Source: JABHIB01 sp964497715
Lineage (GTDB): Archaea > Nanobdellota > Nanobdellia > SCGC-AAA011-G17 > PNOQ01
Assembly (NCBI GenBank): GCA_964497715.1
Contig: CAZCDH010000006.1
Span: 1-42,719, forward strand
DNA: 42,719 bases
Direction of reading: 5' to 3'
Positions 7,318 to 14,555 of the stretch are shown here, piece after piece. Numbering within the stretch: position 1 is the stretch's first letter; every line of letters begins with the position of its first letter. The notes under the pieces are model-generated. The model worked only from the letters and a program-made list of their open reading frames with translations. It made no database searches and was not told the DNA's origin. A program made the position numbers and the translations under genes.

Positions 7318-7767
7318 CTTATAAAAAATAATATCTTTATCTTCTTCAAAACTTTCAAAATCAGATAATAATTCTCTAATGATTTCAAGGTTCTTAGATT
7401 TTTTCAAAATAGATATAGCGATTTTATCTCTAGCAACTCTTTTAATTTCAGAGATTGCTTTTTCATAATCTTCAACATTCTGGAGGGCAGTAACGCTAAT
7501 CACACAATCAAAACTACTGTCATCAAAAGGTAAATCTGCAGCATCTCCAAGAATAACATTAGCTTTACTCAAATCTATCATACCTTTACTATTATCAATT
7601 CCAGTATAATCTTTAAAAAATTCTGAGTAAAATGCGGTGCCGCAACCAACATCAAGAACTCTTTCACTATCAATATTAAGTAATCTAATTATCAGATTGA
7701 CTTTTTTAATTTGCTCTTCTTTATGCAGTTCATTGTATCCTTCTGCTATGTGGTCGTAATAACTCAT
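7297..7767 (-). CDS. SAM-dependent class I methyltransferase
   Basis: The 156-residue protein shows methyltransferase motif I as RVLDVGCGTAFYSEFF (about residues 40-55) and motif II YTGIDNSKGMI. The acidic GDAADLPFDDSSFDCVIS carries motifs III-IV, and ALQNVEDYEKAISEIKRV follows. It is short, without a C-terminal lobe, and resembles Methyltransf_11/UbiE-type enzymes. The substrate cannot be named. Its start lies 27 bases from a palindromic TATA element (7786-7800) that also sits 27-30 bases before the divergent tRNA-Gly gene. Confidence 0.8.
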   Translation of the reverse strand: MSYYDHIAEGYNELHKEEQIKKVNLIIRLLNIDSERVLDVGCGTAFYSEFFKDYTGIDNSKGMIDLSKANVILGDAADLPFDDSSFDCVISVTALQNVEDYEKAISEIKRVARDKIAISILKKSKNLEIIRELLSDFESFEEDKDIIFYKLVKHSE

Positions 7768-7785
7768 ACAATCTGGATAAATCGC

Positions 7786-7800
7786 AAATTATTTAAATTA
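7786..7800. promoter_or_regulatory. Shared palindromic TATA element
   Basis: AAATTATTTAAATTA contains a near-perfect palindrome around TTTAAA. Its centre (about 7794) is about 27 bases from the methyltransferase ATG on the minus strand and about 30 bases from the first base of tRNA-Gly on the plus strand. A single element appears able to seat TBP for both directions. Confidence 0.5.
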
Positions 7801-7823
7801 TGCCATCACTAAGTTTCATAAAT

Positions 7824-7895
7824 GCGAGGATAGTTTAGTGGTTAGAATATGACGTTGCCAACGTTGTGACCCGGGTTCGAACCCCGGTCCCCGCA
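7824..7895 (+). tRNA. tRNA-Gly (anticodon GCC)
   Basis: The 72-nt cloverleaf has acceptor GCGAGGA/TCCCCGC, D stem GTTT/GAAT, anticodon stem TGACG/CGTTG with loop TTGCCAA (anticodon GCC at 7857-7859), and T arm CCGGG-TTCGAAC-CCCGG. The discriminator is A. No CCA is encoded, which fits the CCA-adding enzyme in this window. Position 4 (A) faces C in the acceptor stem, a mismatch worth noting. No intron. Confidence 0.93.
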
Positions 7896-7934
7896 TACAT
7901 AAAACTTATATATTCTAAATTAGATTAATAAAAT

Positions 7935-8333
7935 ATGAAAAAAGGAATATCTCCATTAATTTCATGGGTAATTATAATCGGAGCAGTCGTAGCTATGGCA
8001 GCATTTATGTCAACATATCTAATAAATATGTCTGAATCTTATTCTGAGAAACAACTATCTCAAGCAGAACAAGTATACTGTGAAGACACTCTACTTTCTG
8101 CAAAATTCATAAATACCACACATATAGAACTAGCAAATAAGGGCCTATTTACAATAAGGGAGATAAGGGTCCTTTCGGAAGGAAACTCTCCTTTAGCTTA
8201 TGAAATTGAGCTTAAACCTCAACAGAATCTGGAATATGAAATAAGATCCCCAGCAGAAATAATCCCTGCAATAAAAATAGAAGATCATATAATTTTTTGT
8301 ACAGATAGATCAGTTAGTGTTGATTCTTCTTAA
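7935..8333 (+). CDS. Type IV pilin/archaellin-like protein with class III signal peptide
   Basis: The 132-residue protein begins MKKGISPLISWVIIIGAVVA. A basic KKG immediately before ISPLI and a long hydrophobic helix is the class III signal typical of archaeal pilins and archaellins. These are cut by a PibD/FlaK-type peptidase between G and I. After the helix there is a short beta-rich globular part with a cysteine pair (C49 and C125 or nearby). It is short for an archaellin, so a minor pilin or an unrelated surface protein using the pilin route is more likely. The gene's 3' end overlaps the convergent neighbour by 24 bases. Confidence 0.65.
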   Translation: MKKGISPLISWVIIIGAVVAMAAFMSTYLINMSESYSEKQLSQAEQVYCEDTLLSAKFINTTHIELANKGLFTIREIRVLSEGNSPLAYEIELKPQQNLEYEIRSPAEIIPAIKIEDHIIFCTDRSVSVDSS

Positions 8334-9278
8334 TAATTTTTGAATAATATCTGCAACAACTTCTGGATACCAAAAATTCATAAATCTACTAGGTTCTACT
8401 TCTATGATAGTTTTCTTTGTTGGAAATAATTTTCTTTTTGGACCAAAAGCAAGAGAACCATTGAAAACATGTTCAATTGTAATCATTGGAGGTGGAGAGT
8501 TTTTCAAAGCACTATTAACTGCATCTAAGAAAGTATTCGGATTAAAATCTCTCATTAATTGTCTAACAAAATTATCATCTGCATACTCTTTTATTTTGTC
8601 GATATCTTTCTCTATCCCCTCTCTTATCTCTCCACTGAGCTTATTGATATCAAAAGTTTTAAACGTTTTAATTGTATTATAGATTAATCTTTTTTCTTCA
8701 AACAAAATCATCTTTTTATAATCTGTTTCAAGTTTTTTCATAAAAGGCGCATATTCTTTATTAAGGTCTGCAACAATCTTTTCTACTTTTAATTTATCTA
8801 CTCCTTCGTTCTGGAATGTGATAATATCAATTATACTAGGTATTGCTTTAACTCTTGGGAATGCCCGATGTAAGAATACTATTGGATCGCCAGCATCAAC
8901 ATCTGCCCAGAAATTTTGATATATACTTAATCTATCGTAATAATCTCCTTCGTCTCTAGCAACCCACCCATACCTTTTCTTATATTCATTTATTTTGTTG
9001 GCATCACTTCTTTCGTTAAAGAGATTGTATGCATTCAATGCCTCATTTAATGAAGGGATATCTCTATTGAAATCAATTCCTAAAACTCTGTTCCTTGGCA
9101 TGTTAGAAACAACAAATTTTCCGCCAAATCTTTTCCAACAGATACTTCCAACAGTTTCAGAATTGTCGTCTCTAGAAGTAGGATTTTCAAGTGCAGGTCC
9201 AGAATGCGGGGTAACAGTAACAAAATTTGATTTAGAATTCTTATAAACTATGTAACCTCTTTTAAATCTTATATCCAT
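8310..9278 (-). CDS. Putative N-formylglutamate amidohydrolase-like protein
   Basis: The 322-residue protein has TVTPHSGPALENPTSRDDNS (residues 21-40), and further on SNMPRNRVLGIDFNRDIPS. The spacing of PHSG, a later RD, and RxxxxIDFNR recalls the metal-binding and substrate motifs of the N-formylglutamate amidohydrolase (HutG-type FGase) superfamily. The central part is helical and charged. The match is by motif only, so the exact substrate (N-formylglutamate, another amide or an ester) is open. A TATA-like GATTTAAATAG lies about 26 bases before the ATG, back to back with the promoter of the gene at 9353. Confidence 0.4.
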   Translation of the reverse strand: MDIRFKRGYIVYKNSKSNFVTVTPHSGPALENPTSRDDNSETVGSICWKRFGGKFVVSNMPRNRVLGIDFNRDIPSLNEALNAYNLFNERSDANKINEYKKRYGWVARDEGDYYDRLSIYQNFWADVDAGDPIVFLHRAFPRVKAIPSIIDIITFQNEGVDKLKVEKIVADLNKEYAPFMKKLETDYKKMILFEEKRLIYNTIKTFKTFDINKLSGEIREGIEKDIDKIKEYADDNFVRQLMRDFNPNTFLDAVNSALKNSPPPMITIEHVFNGSLAFGPKRKLFPTKKTIIEVEPSRFMNFWYPEVVADIIQKLLRRINTN

Positions 9279-9352
9279 ATAACCATGAATCCAATAACCT
9301 ATTTAAATCTTTCAATAAAAAGATATAAAAACTAAGAAATTTAAACAAATTC

Positions 9353-10279
9353 ATGAAGACTCGAAAGTTAGAATTCAAAAAAAAGTTTATAGAACGTTAT
9401 TCTCAGTTAACAGATTTCGAATTGTTCAAAGAATACAGTTCAAGACCTGTAAGGAAATCATTTAGAGTAAACACACTAAAGGCTAATATCTCTCCAATCA
9501 AAAAAAGGATGGAGAAGTATTTTGAATTAGAGCCAATAAACTGGTGCAAAGAAGGATTCTTCATAAAAGACACAAAAAAAATAGCTGTAGGAAACTTAAA
9601 AGAATACATGTTAGGTTATATTTATATTCAAGAGGCTTCTTCAATGATCCCTCCAACTGTTTTAAGACCAAAAGCTGGAGAGTTTGTTTTAGATATGGCT
9701 GCAGCACCAGGATCAAAAACTACACAAATGGCTGCACTAATGAAAAATCAAGGACTTCTGATAGCAAACGATTATAAATTCAATAGATTAAAATCACTAT
9801 CTTCAAATATCCAAAGATGTGGAATCACAAATACAGTTATGACTCTCATGGAAGGAAGGTTTTTCAAAGATCTACAATTTGACAAAATATTATTAGATGC
9901 TCCCTGTTCTGGAACTGGTACTCTAAGAAAATCTCCATACACTTTACAAGAATGGAATCCAAACGGTGCAAGAAAACTAGCAGGAACTCAAAGACAATTA
10001 ATAAGAACTGCATTTCAAAATTTAAAACCTGGAGGATCTTTAGTTTATTCTACTTGTACAATGGAACCAGAAGAGAATGAAGGGATAGTTAATTATCTGA
10101 TAAATGAGTATCAGGATGCCAAGGTTCAAAAGATAGATATTAAAGTAAAATCTAGTGAACCAATTCTAGAATTTGAAAAAAACAAATACGATAAAAGTGT
10201 GAAGAACGTTATTAGAATATGGCCTCAAGATAACGACACTGATGGATTCTTTGTTTCGAAGATAAAAAAGAAGAAATAG
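9353..10279 (+). CDS. NOL1/NOP2/Sun-family RNA m5C methyltransferase
   Basis: This 308-residue enzyme of the RsmB/NSUN family transfers a methyl group from SAM to C5 of cytosine in tRNA or rRNA. An N-terminal RNA-binding part (1-100, with RKSFRVNTLKANISPIKKRM) precedes the catalytic domain. Motif I is LDMAAAPGSKTTQMAAL (about 119-135), motif IV is DAPCSGTGTLRKSP with the release cysteine (about 183-196), and motif VI is YSTCTMEPEENEGIV with the nucleophilic cysteine (about 235-249). There is no PUA domain. Archaeal members of this size include tRNA methylases of the Trm4 type, but the target is not decided by sequence. A TATA-like box lies about 27 bases upstream of the ATG. Confidence 0.9.
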   Translation: MKTRKLEFKKKFIERYSQLTDFELFKEYSSRPVRKSFRVNTLKANISPIKKRMEKYFELEPINWCKEGFFIKDTKKIAVGNLKEYMLGYIYIQEASSMIPPTVLRPKAGEFVLDMAAAPGSKTTQMAALMKNQGLLIANDYKFNRLKSLSSNIQRCGITNTVMTLMEGRFFKDLQFDKILLDAPCSGTGTLRKSPYTLQEWNPNGARKLAGTQRQLIRTAFQNLKPGGSLVYSTCTMEPEENEGIVNYLINEYQDAKVQKIDIKVKSSEPILEFEKNKYDKSVKNVIRIWPQDNDTDGFFVSKIKKKK

Positions 10280-10323
10280 TTCTACTTATGCACTTCAATA
10301 TATTATCTTTTTGTATAATAATC

Positions 10324-10331
10324 TTTATAAA
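10324..10331 (+). promoter_or_regulatory. TATA box of the acidic repeat gene
   Basis: TTTATAAA is centred about 50 bases before the start codon rather than 27. That predicts a leader of about 20 nt holding the SD sequence GGAGGT at 10364-10369. This gene therefore belongs to the SD-led minority in this window. Confidence 0.6.
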
Positions 10332-10376
10332 TATAAAACGGGCCGAGAGGACATTATACCTTTGGAGGTAATTATG

Positions 10377-10967
10377 ATGGAAGAAGATTTTCAAAATGAA
10401 GATATTAAAGAAGAAAAAGAAGAAGTAGCAGAAGAAACTAGTGAAGAATTAGCAGAAGAAGATTCAACAGAAGAACCTGCAGAAGAAACTAGTGAAGAAG
10501 TAGCAGAAGAAACTAGTGAAGAAGTATCTGAAGAAGATTCAACAGAAGAACCTGCAGAAGAAACTAGTGAAGAATTAGCAGAAGAAGATTCAGAAGAAAC
10601 TAGTGAAGATTCAACAGAAGAAACTTCATTTGACGANNNNNNNNNNNNNNNNNNNNNNNNNNNNNNNNNNNNNNNNNNNNNNNNNNNNNNNNNNNNNNNN
10701 NNNNNNNNNNNNNNNNNNNNNNNNNNNNNNNNNNNNACTAGTGAAGATTCAACAGAAGAAACTTCATTTGACGATTCAGAAGAAAAAGAAGATTCAGAAG
10801 AAACTAGTGAAGATTCAACAGAAGAAACTTCATTTGACGATTCAGAAGAAAAAGAAGTAGCAGAAGAAGATTCAACAGAAGAAACTAGTGAAGATTCAAC
10901 AGAAGAAACTTCATTTGACGATTCAGAAGAAAAAGAAGATTCAGAAGAAGATAGCGAAGAAGAATAA
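10377..10967 (+). CDS. Extremely acidic Glu/Ser/Thr repeat protein, interrupted by an assembly gap
   Basis: The protein consists almost wholly of E, D, S, T and A in units such as EETSEELAEEDSTEEPA, then TSEDSTEETSFDDSEEKE. It has no signal peptide, membrane segment or folded domain, so it should be disordered and strongly negative. SD GGAGGT (10364-10369) sits 7 bases before the ATG at 10377; ATG 10374 is the alternative. One hundred N (10637-10736) interrupt the tandem repeat, so length, copy number and even reading-frame continuity are unknown. No function can be assigned. Acidic disordered proteins can act as nucleic-acid mimics, chaperones or ion buffers, but nothing here favours one of these. 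Confidence 0.6.
   Translation: MEEDFQNEDIKEEKEEVAEETSEELAEEDSTEEPAEETSEEVAEETSEEVSEEDSTEEPAEETSEELAEEDSEETSEDSTEETSFDXXXXXXXXXXXXXXXXXXXXXXXXXXXXXXXXXXTSEDSTEETSFDDSEEKEDSEETSEDSTEETSFDDSEEKEVAEEDSTEETSEDSTEETSFDDSEEKEDSEEDSEEE
10637..10736. other. Assembly gap (100 N) inside a tandem repeat
   Basis: Exactly 100 N interrupt the repeat gene. This is a conventional scaffold gap of unknown size, so order across it rests on scaffolding. It most likely arose because the repeat units on both sides (ACTAGTGAAGATTCAACAGA and neighbours) are identical. Confidence 0.95.
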
Positions 10968-10990
10968 TTCGCTTCTTTTATTTTTTTTAT
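10953..10990 (+). terminator. Hairpin plus T-tract overlapping the stop codon
   Basis: AGCGAA (10953-10958) pairs with TTCGCT (10968-10973). The stop codon TAA (10965-10967) lies in the loop, and TCTTTTATTTTTTTTATTTA follows. The T-tract alone would suffice for archaeal termination. The hairpin across the stop is like the one at 37921. Confidence 0.5.
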
Positions 10991-11406
10991 TTATTTCCAG
11001 TACTACCAAAACCTTCACTATTTCTTACAGTTTCATTAAGATTTTCACACTCTTCTATTTTAACTCTATGGATTGGTTGAACTAACATTTGAGCTATTCT
11101 CATATTTCTTTCAACAATAAATTCAGAATCTCCAAGGTTCTTAAGGACAACTCCTACTTCGCCACGATACCCTGAATCAATTACTCCGGCTAGAACATGT
11201 AACCCACTATTGTGTGCGTGGCCACTACGATCCCAAATCAAACCAACCATATCTTCTGGAACTGCTAATTTTATTCCAGTTTTTATAGTTCTTCTCTCGC
11301 CAGGTTTTAAAACAGAATCTTCTGCAGATCTTAAATCAAATCCTGCATCATTTTCATGGGCGTATGTCGGCAACATAATATTTTTATCTAATCTTTCTAT
11401 TTTCAT
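10987..11406 (-). CDS. dut: dUTP diphosphatase (trimeric dUTPase)
   Basis: The enzyme hydrolyses dUTP to dUMP and pyrophosphate, keeping uracil out of DNA and feeding dTMP synthesis. All five motifs of the trimeric family are present in 139 residues: HENDAGFDL (1), DRSGHAHN (2), AGVIDSGYRGEVGVVL (3, with the catalytic D), RIAQMLVQP (4) and RNSEGFGSTG (5). The start overlaps the end of nrdR by 23 bases, so the two are one transcript and translation is probably coupled. It therefore falls under the NrdR boxes upstream of nrdR. Confidence 0.94.
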   Translation of the reverse strand: MKIERLDKNIMLPTYAHENDAGFDLRSAEDSVLKPGERRTIKTGIKLAVPEDMVGLIWDRSGHAHNSGLHVLAGVIDSGYRGEVGVVLKNLGDSEFIVERNMRIAQMLVQPIHRVKIEECENLNETVRNSEGFGSTGNK

Positions 11407-11851
11407 TTTTTATTCTCCCAATCTCTTCTTCAAAGGATTTTACATCTTCAAATTCGTGGTGCAGTGAAGCAAACCTGAGAAATGCGACACTATCAAGTTT
11501 TCTCAATTTATTCAGTGCCATTTTTCCTAATATTCTACTATTGATCTCAGGAGTATCATTACTTCTTAATTCTGCTTCGATATCTGAGATAATCTTATCT
11601 AGATCTCTATTACTAATGGGTCTTTTTTTACATGCCAAAGATAGTCCCAGGAAGAGTTTAGTTCTATCAAAAGATTCTTTCTTACCATCTCTTTTTATTA
11701 TCTTAAGATTCACTTGAGCAATCTGTTCATAGGTTGTATACCTTTTTCCACATTTCAAACACTCTCGTCTTCTACGTATGGAGCTTAATTTAGAATTATT
11801 TCTCTTATCTATAACTTTCGACTTCCCAGATAAACAAAATTGGCACCTCAT
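11384..11851 (-). CDS. nrdR: NrdR-type transcriptional repressor (zinc ribbon plus ATP-cone)
   Basis: NrdR senses ATP/dATP through an ATP-cone and represses ribonucleotide reductase genes. From the ATG at 11851 the protein has 155 residues, the usual length, and begins MRCQFC with C3 and C6. It continues with C31 and C34 in RRRRECLKCGKRYTTYE to complete the zinc ribbon. The ATP-cone runs from about residue 48 (LKIIKRDGKKESFDRTKL) to about 135. A longer frame to 11920 would read through the operator and TATA box, so it is rejected. Two NrdR boxes lie just upstream (11863-11878, 11896-11911), so autoregulation is likely. No reductase gene is in the window. NrdR is mainly bacterial. Confidence 0.9.
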   Translation of the reverse strand: MRCQFCLSGKSKVIDKRNNSKLSSIRRRRECLKCGKRYTTYEQIAQVNLKIIKRDGKKESFDRTKLFLGLSLACKKRPISNRDLDKIISDIEAELRSNDTPEINSRILGKMALNKLRKLDSVAFLRFASLHHEFEDVKSFEEEIGRIKNENRKIR

Positions 11852-11862
11852 TTTAATCAAAA

Positions 11863-11878
11863 ACACAATATGTTGTGT
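11863..11878. promoter_or_regulatory. NrdR box 1 (operator)
   Basis: ACACAATATGTTGTGT is a near-perfect palindrome and fits the bacterial NrdR-box consensus acaCwAtATaTwGtgt at 15 of 16 positions. It overlaps the transcription start predicted from the TATA box at about 11900-11911 (minus strand), the position expected for a repressor. Confidence 0.8.
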
Positions 11879-11895
11879 ATACCAATTAATCAAAA

Positions 11896-11911
11896 ACACA
11901 ATATATAAAGA
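11896..11911. promoter_or_regulatory. NrdR box 2 (half-conserved operator) overlapping the TATA box
   Basis: ACACAATATATAAAGA keeps the left half and centre of the NrdR box but not the right half. It belongs to a 19-bp direct repeat (11853-11871 and 11886-11904). The two boxes are 33 bp apart centre to centre, about three helical turns, as known for paired NrdR sites. On the minus strand the same bases read CTTTATATATTG, a TATA box, so binding would block TBP. Confidence 0.65.
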
Positions 11912-11988
11912 TTTATGCACTTTAGAATAACAATCAGCAACTAAATATTACAATAACCTTTATAAATTATCGAATTCAAATTAAACGC

Positions 11989-13281
11989 ATGAAAAGAGGA
12001 GTAATTGTTTTATCAATAATATTTGTATTGGCGCTATCAACACCAGCTTATGCGTATTCAATTAATGATTTTTGGGAAGATTTTGCAGGATTTTTTGATA
12101 ATTTGATCACAGGAATGGCAGGAGGTGGGCCAGGCTTTGGAGGAGATTGTCCTTGTCCTGATGGGACAAGTCCTGGCCAGTGTTCTTCTAGTGAAGAGTA
12201 TGGAAAACCCTGGTTCTGTGAAAGTGAATATGATCCAATAAATGAAGTGGATGTATGTTATTTCTCTCAAGACTGTCAAGAATGTGGATGTCCTTCGGGA
12301 AAAGAATGTCAAGGTAGTGGTATCTGTACAACACCTAATGGTGGAGGTGGAGATGGAGGAGATGATCCTGTCTGCGGAGATGGTTCATTAAATCAAGATT
12401 CAGAAGATTGTGATGGATCAAATTTTGGTGGAGAAACTTGTGTTTCACAAGGCTTTCTTGATGGAAATTTAACTTGTACAGATAATTGTACAATTGATAC
12501 TTCGACATGTACTAACTGTAATAATGATGGTATTTGTGATGATAAAGAAACTTGCGAAAGTTGCGTTGAAGACTGTTTAGGTAAACAAGCAGATTGTAGT
12601 GCAAATGAATTATGTTTTGATTGGGATGATTATGACGGAAGTGGAAATGCAAAATGTTATTCTACCTGTTCAGATAAAATTGGGGGATGTTTTAGATCAA
12701 CTTGGAGCTGTATGGGAAATGGATTGGGAAATATACAACAATATAAATTGATCAAAGGTGGAGCCCTAGACTGTCCAAAAGGATATTATGATTGTTGCAG
12801 ACTAGTAAATATCTGTGGTGATGGATATTGTGATGGTTCAGAAAAATGTGAAAAAGATTGTGCAACTGGGGAAACTCAAGATAGTCAAGAAGATTACTTT
12901 GATTTACAAGATAAGATAACTGAAGCAACAAAGAATATAACTGATCAAGAAAAAGTAGAAAAAATCATTAATGATCAAAAATTAAAAGTAGAATACGGAC
13001 TAAATATAAACGAAATAAATTTATTTAATAATATTAACAAAATAATTCTTGGAATTCTTCCATCAAACTTACAAGCTCCTTTGTTAAGTAAGAAGTTTGA
13101 AAAAGAAGAAAACATAGATGTTTTTACAGAAAAAAAGGATGGAATCACTTCAATAAGTTATCGTGAGAACAATCAAATTCAACTATCTCCTGGAGAGACA
13201 GAACCAAAAAGATTAGCAAAGCTTAATATAATTCCAACATCAACATTACCAAAAATACTATTTACTTTTGCAGGATTTTAA
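11989..13281 (+). CDS. Exported cysteine-rich protein
   Basis: The 430-residue protein starts with a signal peptide (MKRGVIVLSIIFVLALSTPAYA). Residues 45-300 are glycine- and cysteine-rich, with modules such as CPSGKECQGSGICTTP, CGDGSLNQDSEDCDG and CNNDGICDDKETCESCVEDC. These resemble the Cys-rich DUF4215-like and EGF/disintegrin-like repeats of secreted proteins. The last 130 residues are cysteine-free and helical, ending in a hydrophobic LPKILFTFAGF. More than 30 cysteines imply disulfides and an extracellular place. Its stop is followed after one base by the ATG of the CCA enzyme (TAA-A-ATG), an odd operon partner. Confidence 0.7.
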   Translation: MKRGVIVLSIIFVLALSTPAYAYSINDFWEDFAGFFDNLITGMAGGGPGFGGDCPCPDGTSPGQCSSSEEYGKPWFCESEYDPINEVDVCYFSQDCQECGCPSGKECQGSGICTTPNGGGGDGGDDPVCGDGSLNQDSEDCDGSNFGGETCVSQGFLDGNLTCTDNCTIDTSTCTNCNNDGICDDKETCESCVEDCLGKQADCSANELCFDWDDYDGSGNAKCYSTCSDKIGGCFRSTWSCMGNGLGNIQQYKLIKGGALDCPKGYYDCCRLVNICGDGYCDGSEKCEKDCATGETQDSQEDYFDLQDKITEATKNITDQEKVEKIINDQKLKVEYGLNINEINLFNNINKIILGILPSNLQAPLLSKKFEKEENIDVFTEKKDGITSISYRENNQIQLSPGETEPKRLAKLNIIPTSTLPKILFTFAGF

Positions 13282-13282
13282 A

Positions 13283-14482
13283 ATGGATATCTTAAAAGAA
13301 ATCTCCCCAACAAAACAAGAAAAAAAAGAGTTAAAGAAAAAAGTAGATTCATTTCTTAAATCATTTAAAAAATCAAAAGGTGTAAAATTCGTAGTTGGAG
13401 GATCATATGCTAAAAACACTTGGCTATCTGGTAATCCAGATATAGATGTTTTTGCAAGATTTGATTATAAAATTTACAAAGATAAAGATATCTCAAAAGA
13501 ACTTAAAGACATACTCTCAAAAAAATATAAATTCACAAAAGTTCACGGTTCAAGAGATTATTATCATATAGATATCAGTAAAACAATCTTCGAAGTAGTC
13601 CCAGTATTAGAGATAAAAAAACCAGAAGAAGCAAAGAATGTGACTGATGTTTCAGCATTCCATGTAAAATACATAAAAAAACATACAAACAAGAAACTTC
13701 AGAATGAGATAAGGATTTTGAAACATTTTTGTAAAGCAAACGAGCTATATGGTGCAGAGAGTTACATAAAAGGATTCTCAGGATATGTGTTGGAACTATT
13801 AATCTCTCATTATAAATCATTTAACAAATTAATAAAATCTGCAAAATTGTGGGATGAAAAAACTATACTAGATCCTGCAAAATATTACAAATCAAAAAGA
13901 GAGATAGGATTAGAACTTAATCCTTCAAAAGTTTCACCACTAATACTAATAGATCCAGTCCAACCAGATAGGAATGCTGCAGCTGCACTGGGGAAAAAGG
14001 TGTACAACAAATTAATCAATCTAGCAAAGATCTATGATGGTTCTGACGCCTTCTTCAGAAAGAAAGAAATTGACTTAAAAGATCTAAAAGGATATCAAAT
14101 ACTCTCAATAACTCCGTTAAAGGGGAAGAAAGATATAGTTGGGGCAAAACTACTGAAATCTCTAGAATACATAAAAAAACAATTAGAGCTACATGATTTC
14201 AAGGTAACAGACTATGGTTGGAAATGGGAAACTAAAGCTTATTTCTGGTTCAAGATAGAACCTCCGAGATCAAAAACTAAGAAACACTACGGTCCAACAA
14301 AAGATAAGAAACTGCACTTCGAAGCTTTTAAGAAAAAACACAAAAAAGAAAAACTTCACAAAGAAAAGAAAGGGGTTTATATAATCCAAGAAAGAAGATT
14401 CACTAAATCAGAAAATATCCTAAATTATTTAATAAAACAAAAAAATGTTAGTGAAAAGCTTAAAAAGATAAAATTAAGATAA
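13283..14482 (+). CDS. cca: CCA-adding tRNA nucleotidyltransferase (archaeal class I)
   Basis: The enzyme adds CCA to tRNA 3' ends without a nucleic-acid template. The 399 residues from ATG 13283 begin with a helical segment. The class I nucleotidyltransferase motif FVVGGSYAKNTWLSGNPDID (about 38-57, catalytic D-x-D) and IFEVVPVLEI (third acidic strand) follow. Next come the central domain with EIRILKHFCKANELYGAES and a C-terminal tail domain rich in lysine. This is the archaeal architecture. All three tRNA genes in the window lack an encoded CCA, so the enzyme is needed to make them. An in-frame upstream TTG (13268) overlaps the preceding gene and is not needed. Confidence 0.93.
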   Translation: MDILKEISPTKQEKKELKKKVDSFLKSFKKSKGVKFVVGGSYAKNTWLSGNPDIDVFARFDYKIYKDKDISKELKDILSKKYKFTKVHGSRDYYHIDISKTIFEVVPVLEIKKPEEAKNVTDVSAFHVKYIKKHTNKKLQNEIRILKHFCKANELYGAESYIKGFSGYVLELLISHYKSFNKLIKSAKLWDEKTILDPAKYYKSKREIGLELNPSKVSPLILIDPVQPDRNAAAALGKKVYNKLINLAKIYDGSDAFFRKKEIDLKDLKGYQILSITPLKGKKDIVGAKLLKSLEYIKKQLELHDFKVTDYGWKWETKAYFWFKIEPPRSKTKKHYGPTKDKKLHFEAFKKKHKKEKLHKEKKGVYIIQERRFTKSENILNYLIKQKNVSEKLKKIKLR

Positions 14483-14555
14483 CTTAACTAGAACCAAAAA
14501 GTTTATAAATTATTCAAGAGTATATTGACTAACTCGTTCTAAAGAGGTTTATTAA

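Noticed and set aside
7318..7767. Frameshift or truncation of the methyltransferase
   Set aside because: Although short, the protein has all core motifs and ends naturally in a convergent overlap. Small single-domain methyltransferases of this length exist.
10400..10940. Regularly repeated DNA that could look like a CRISPR or minisatellite array
   Set aside because: Repeats are in frame, contiguous without unique spacers and encode one acidic protein. No cas genes are near.
11852..11920. Longer NrdR with 23 extra residues (ATG at 11920)
   Set aside because: The extension covers the TATA box and both NrdR boxes, and known NrdR proteins start at MRCxxC.
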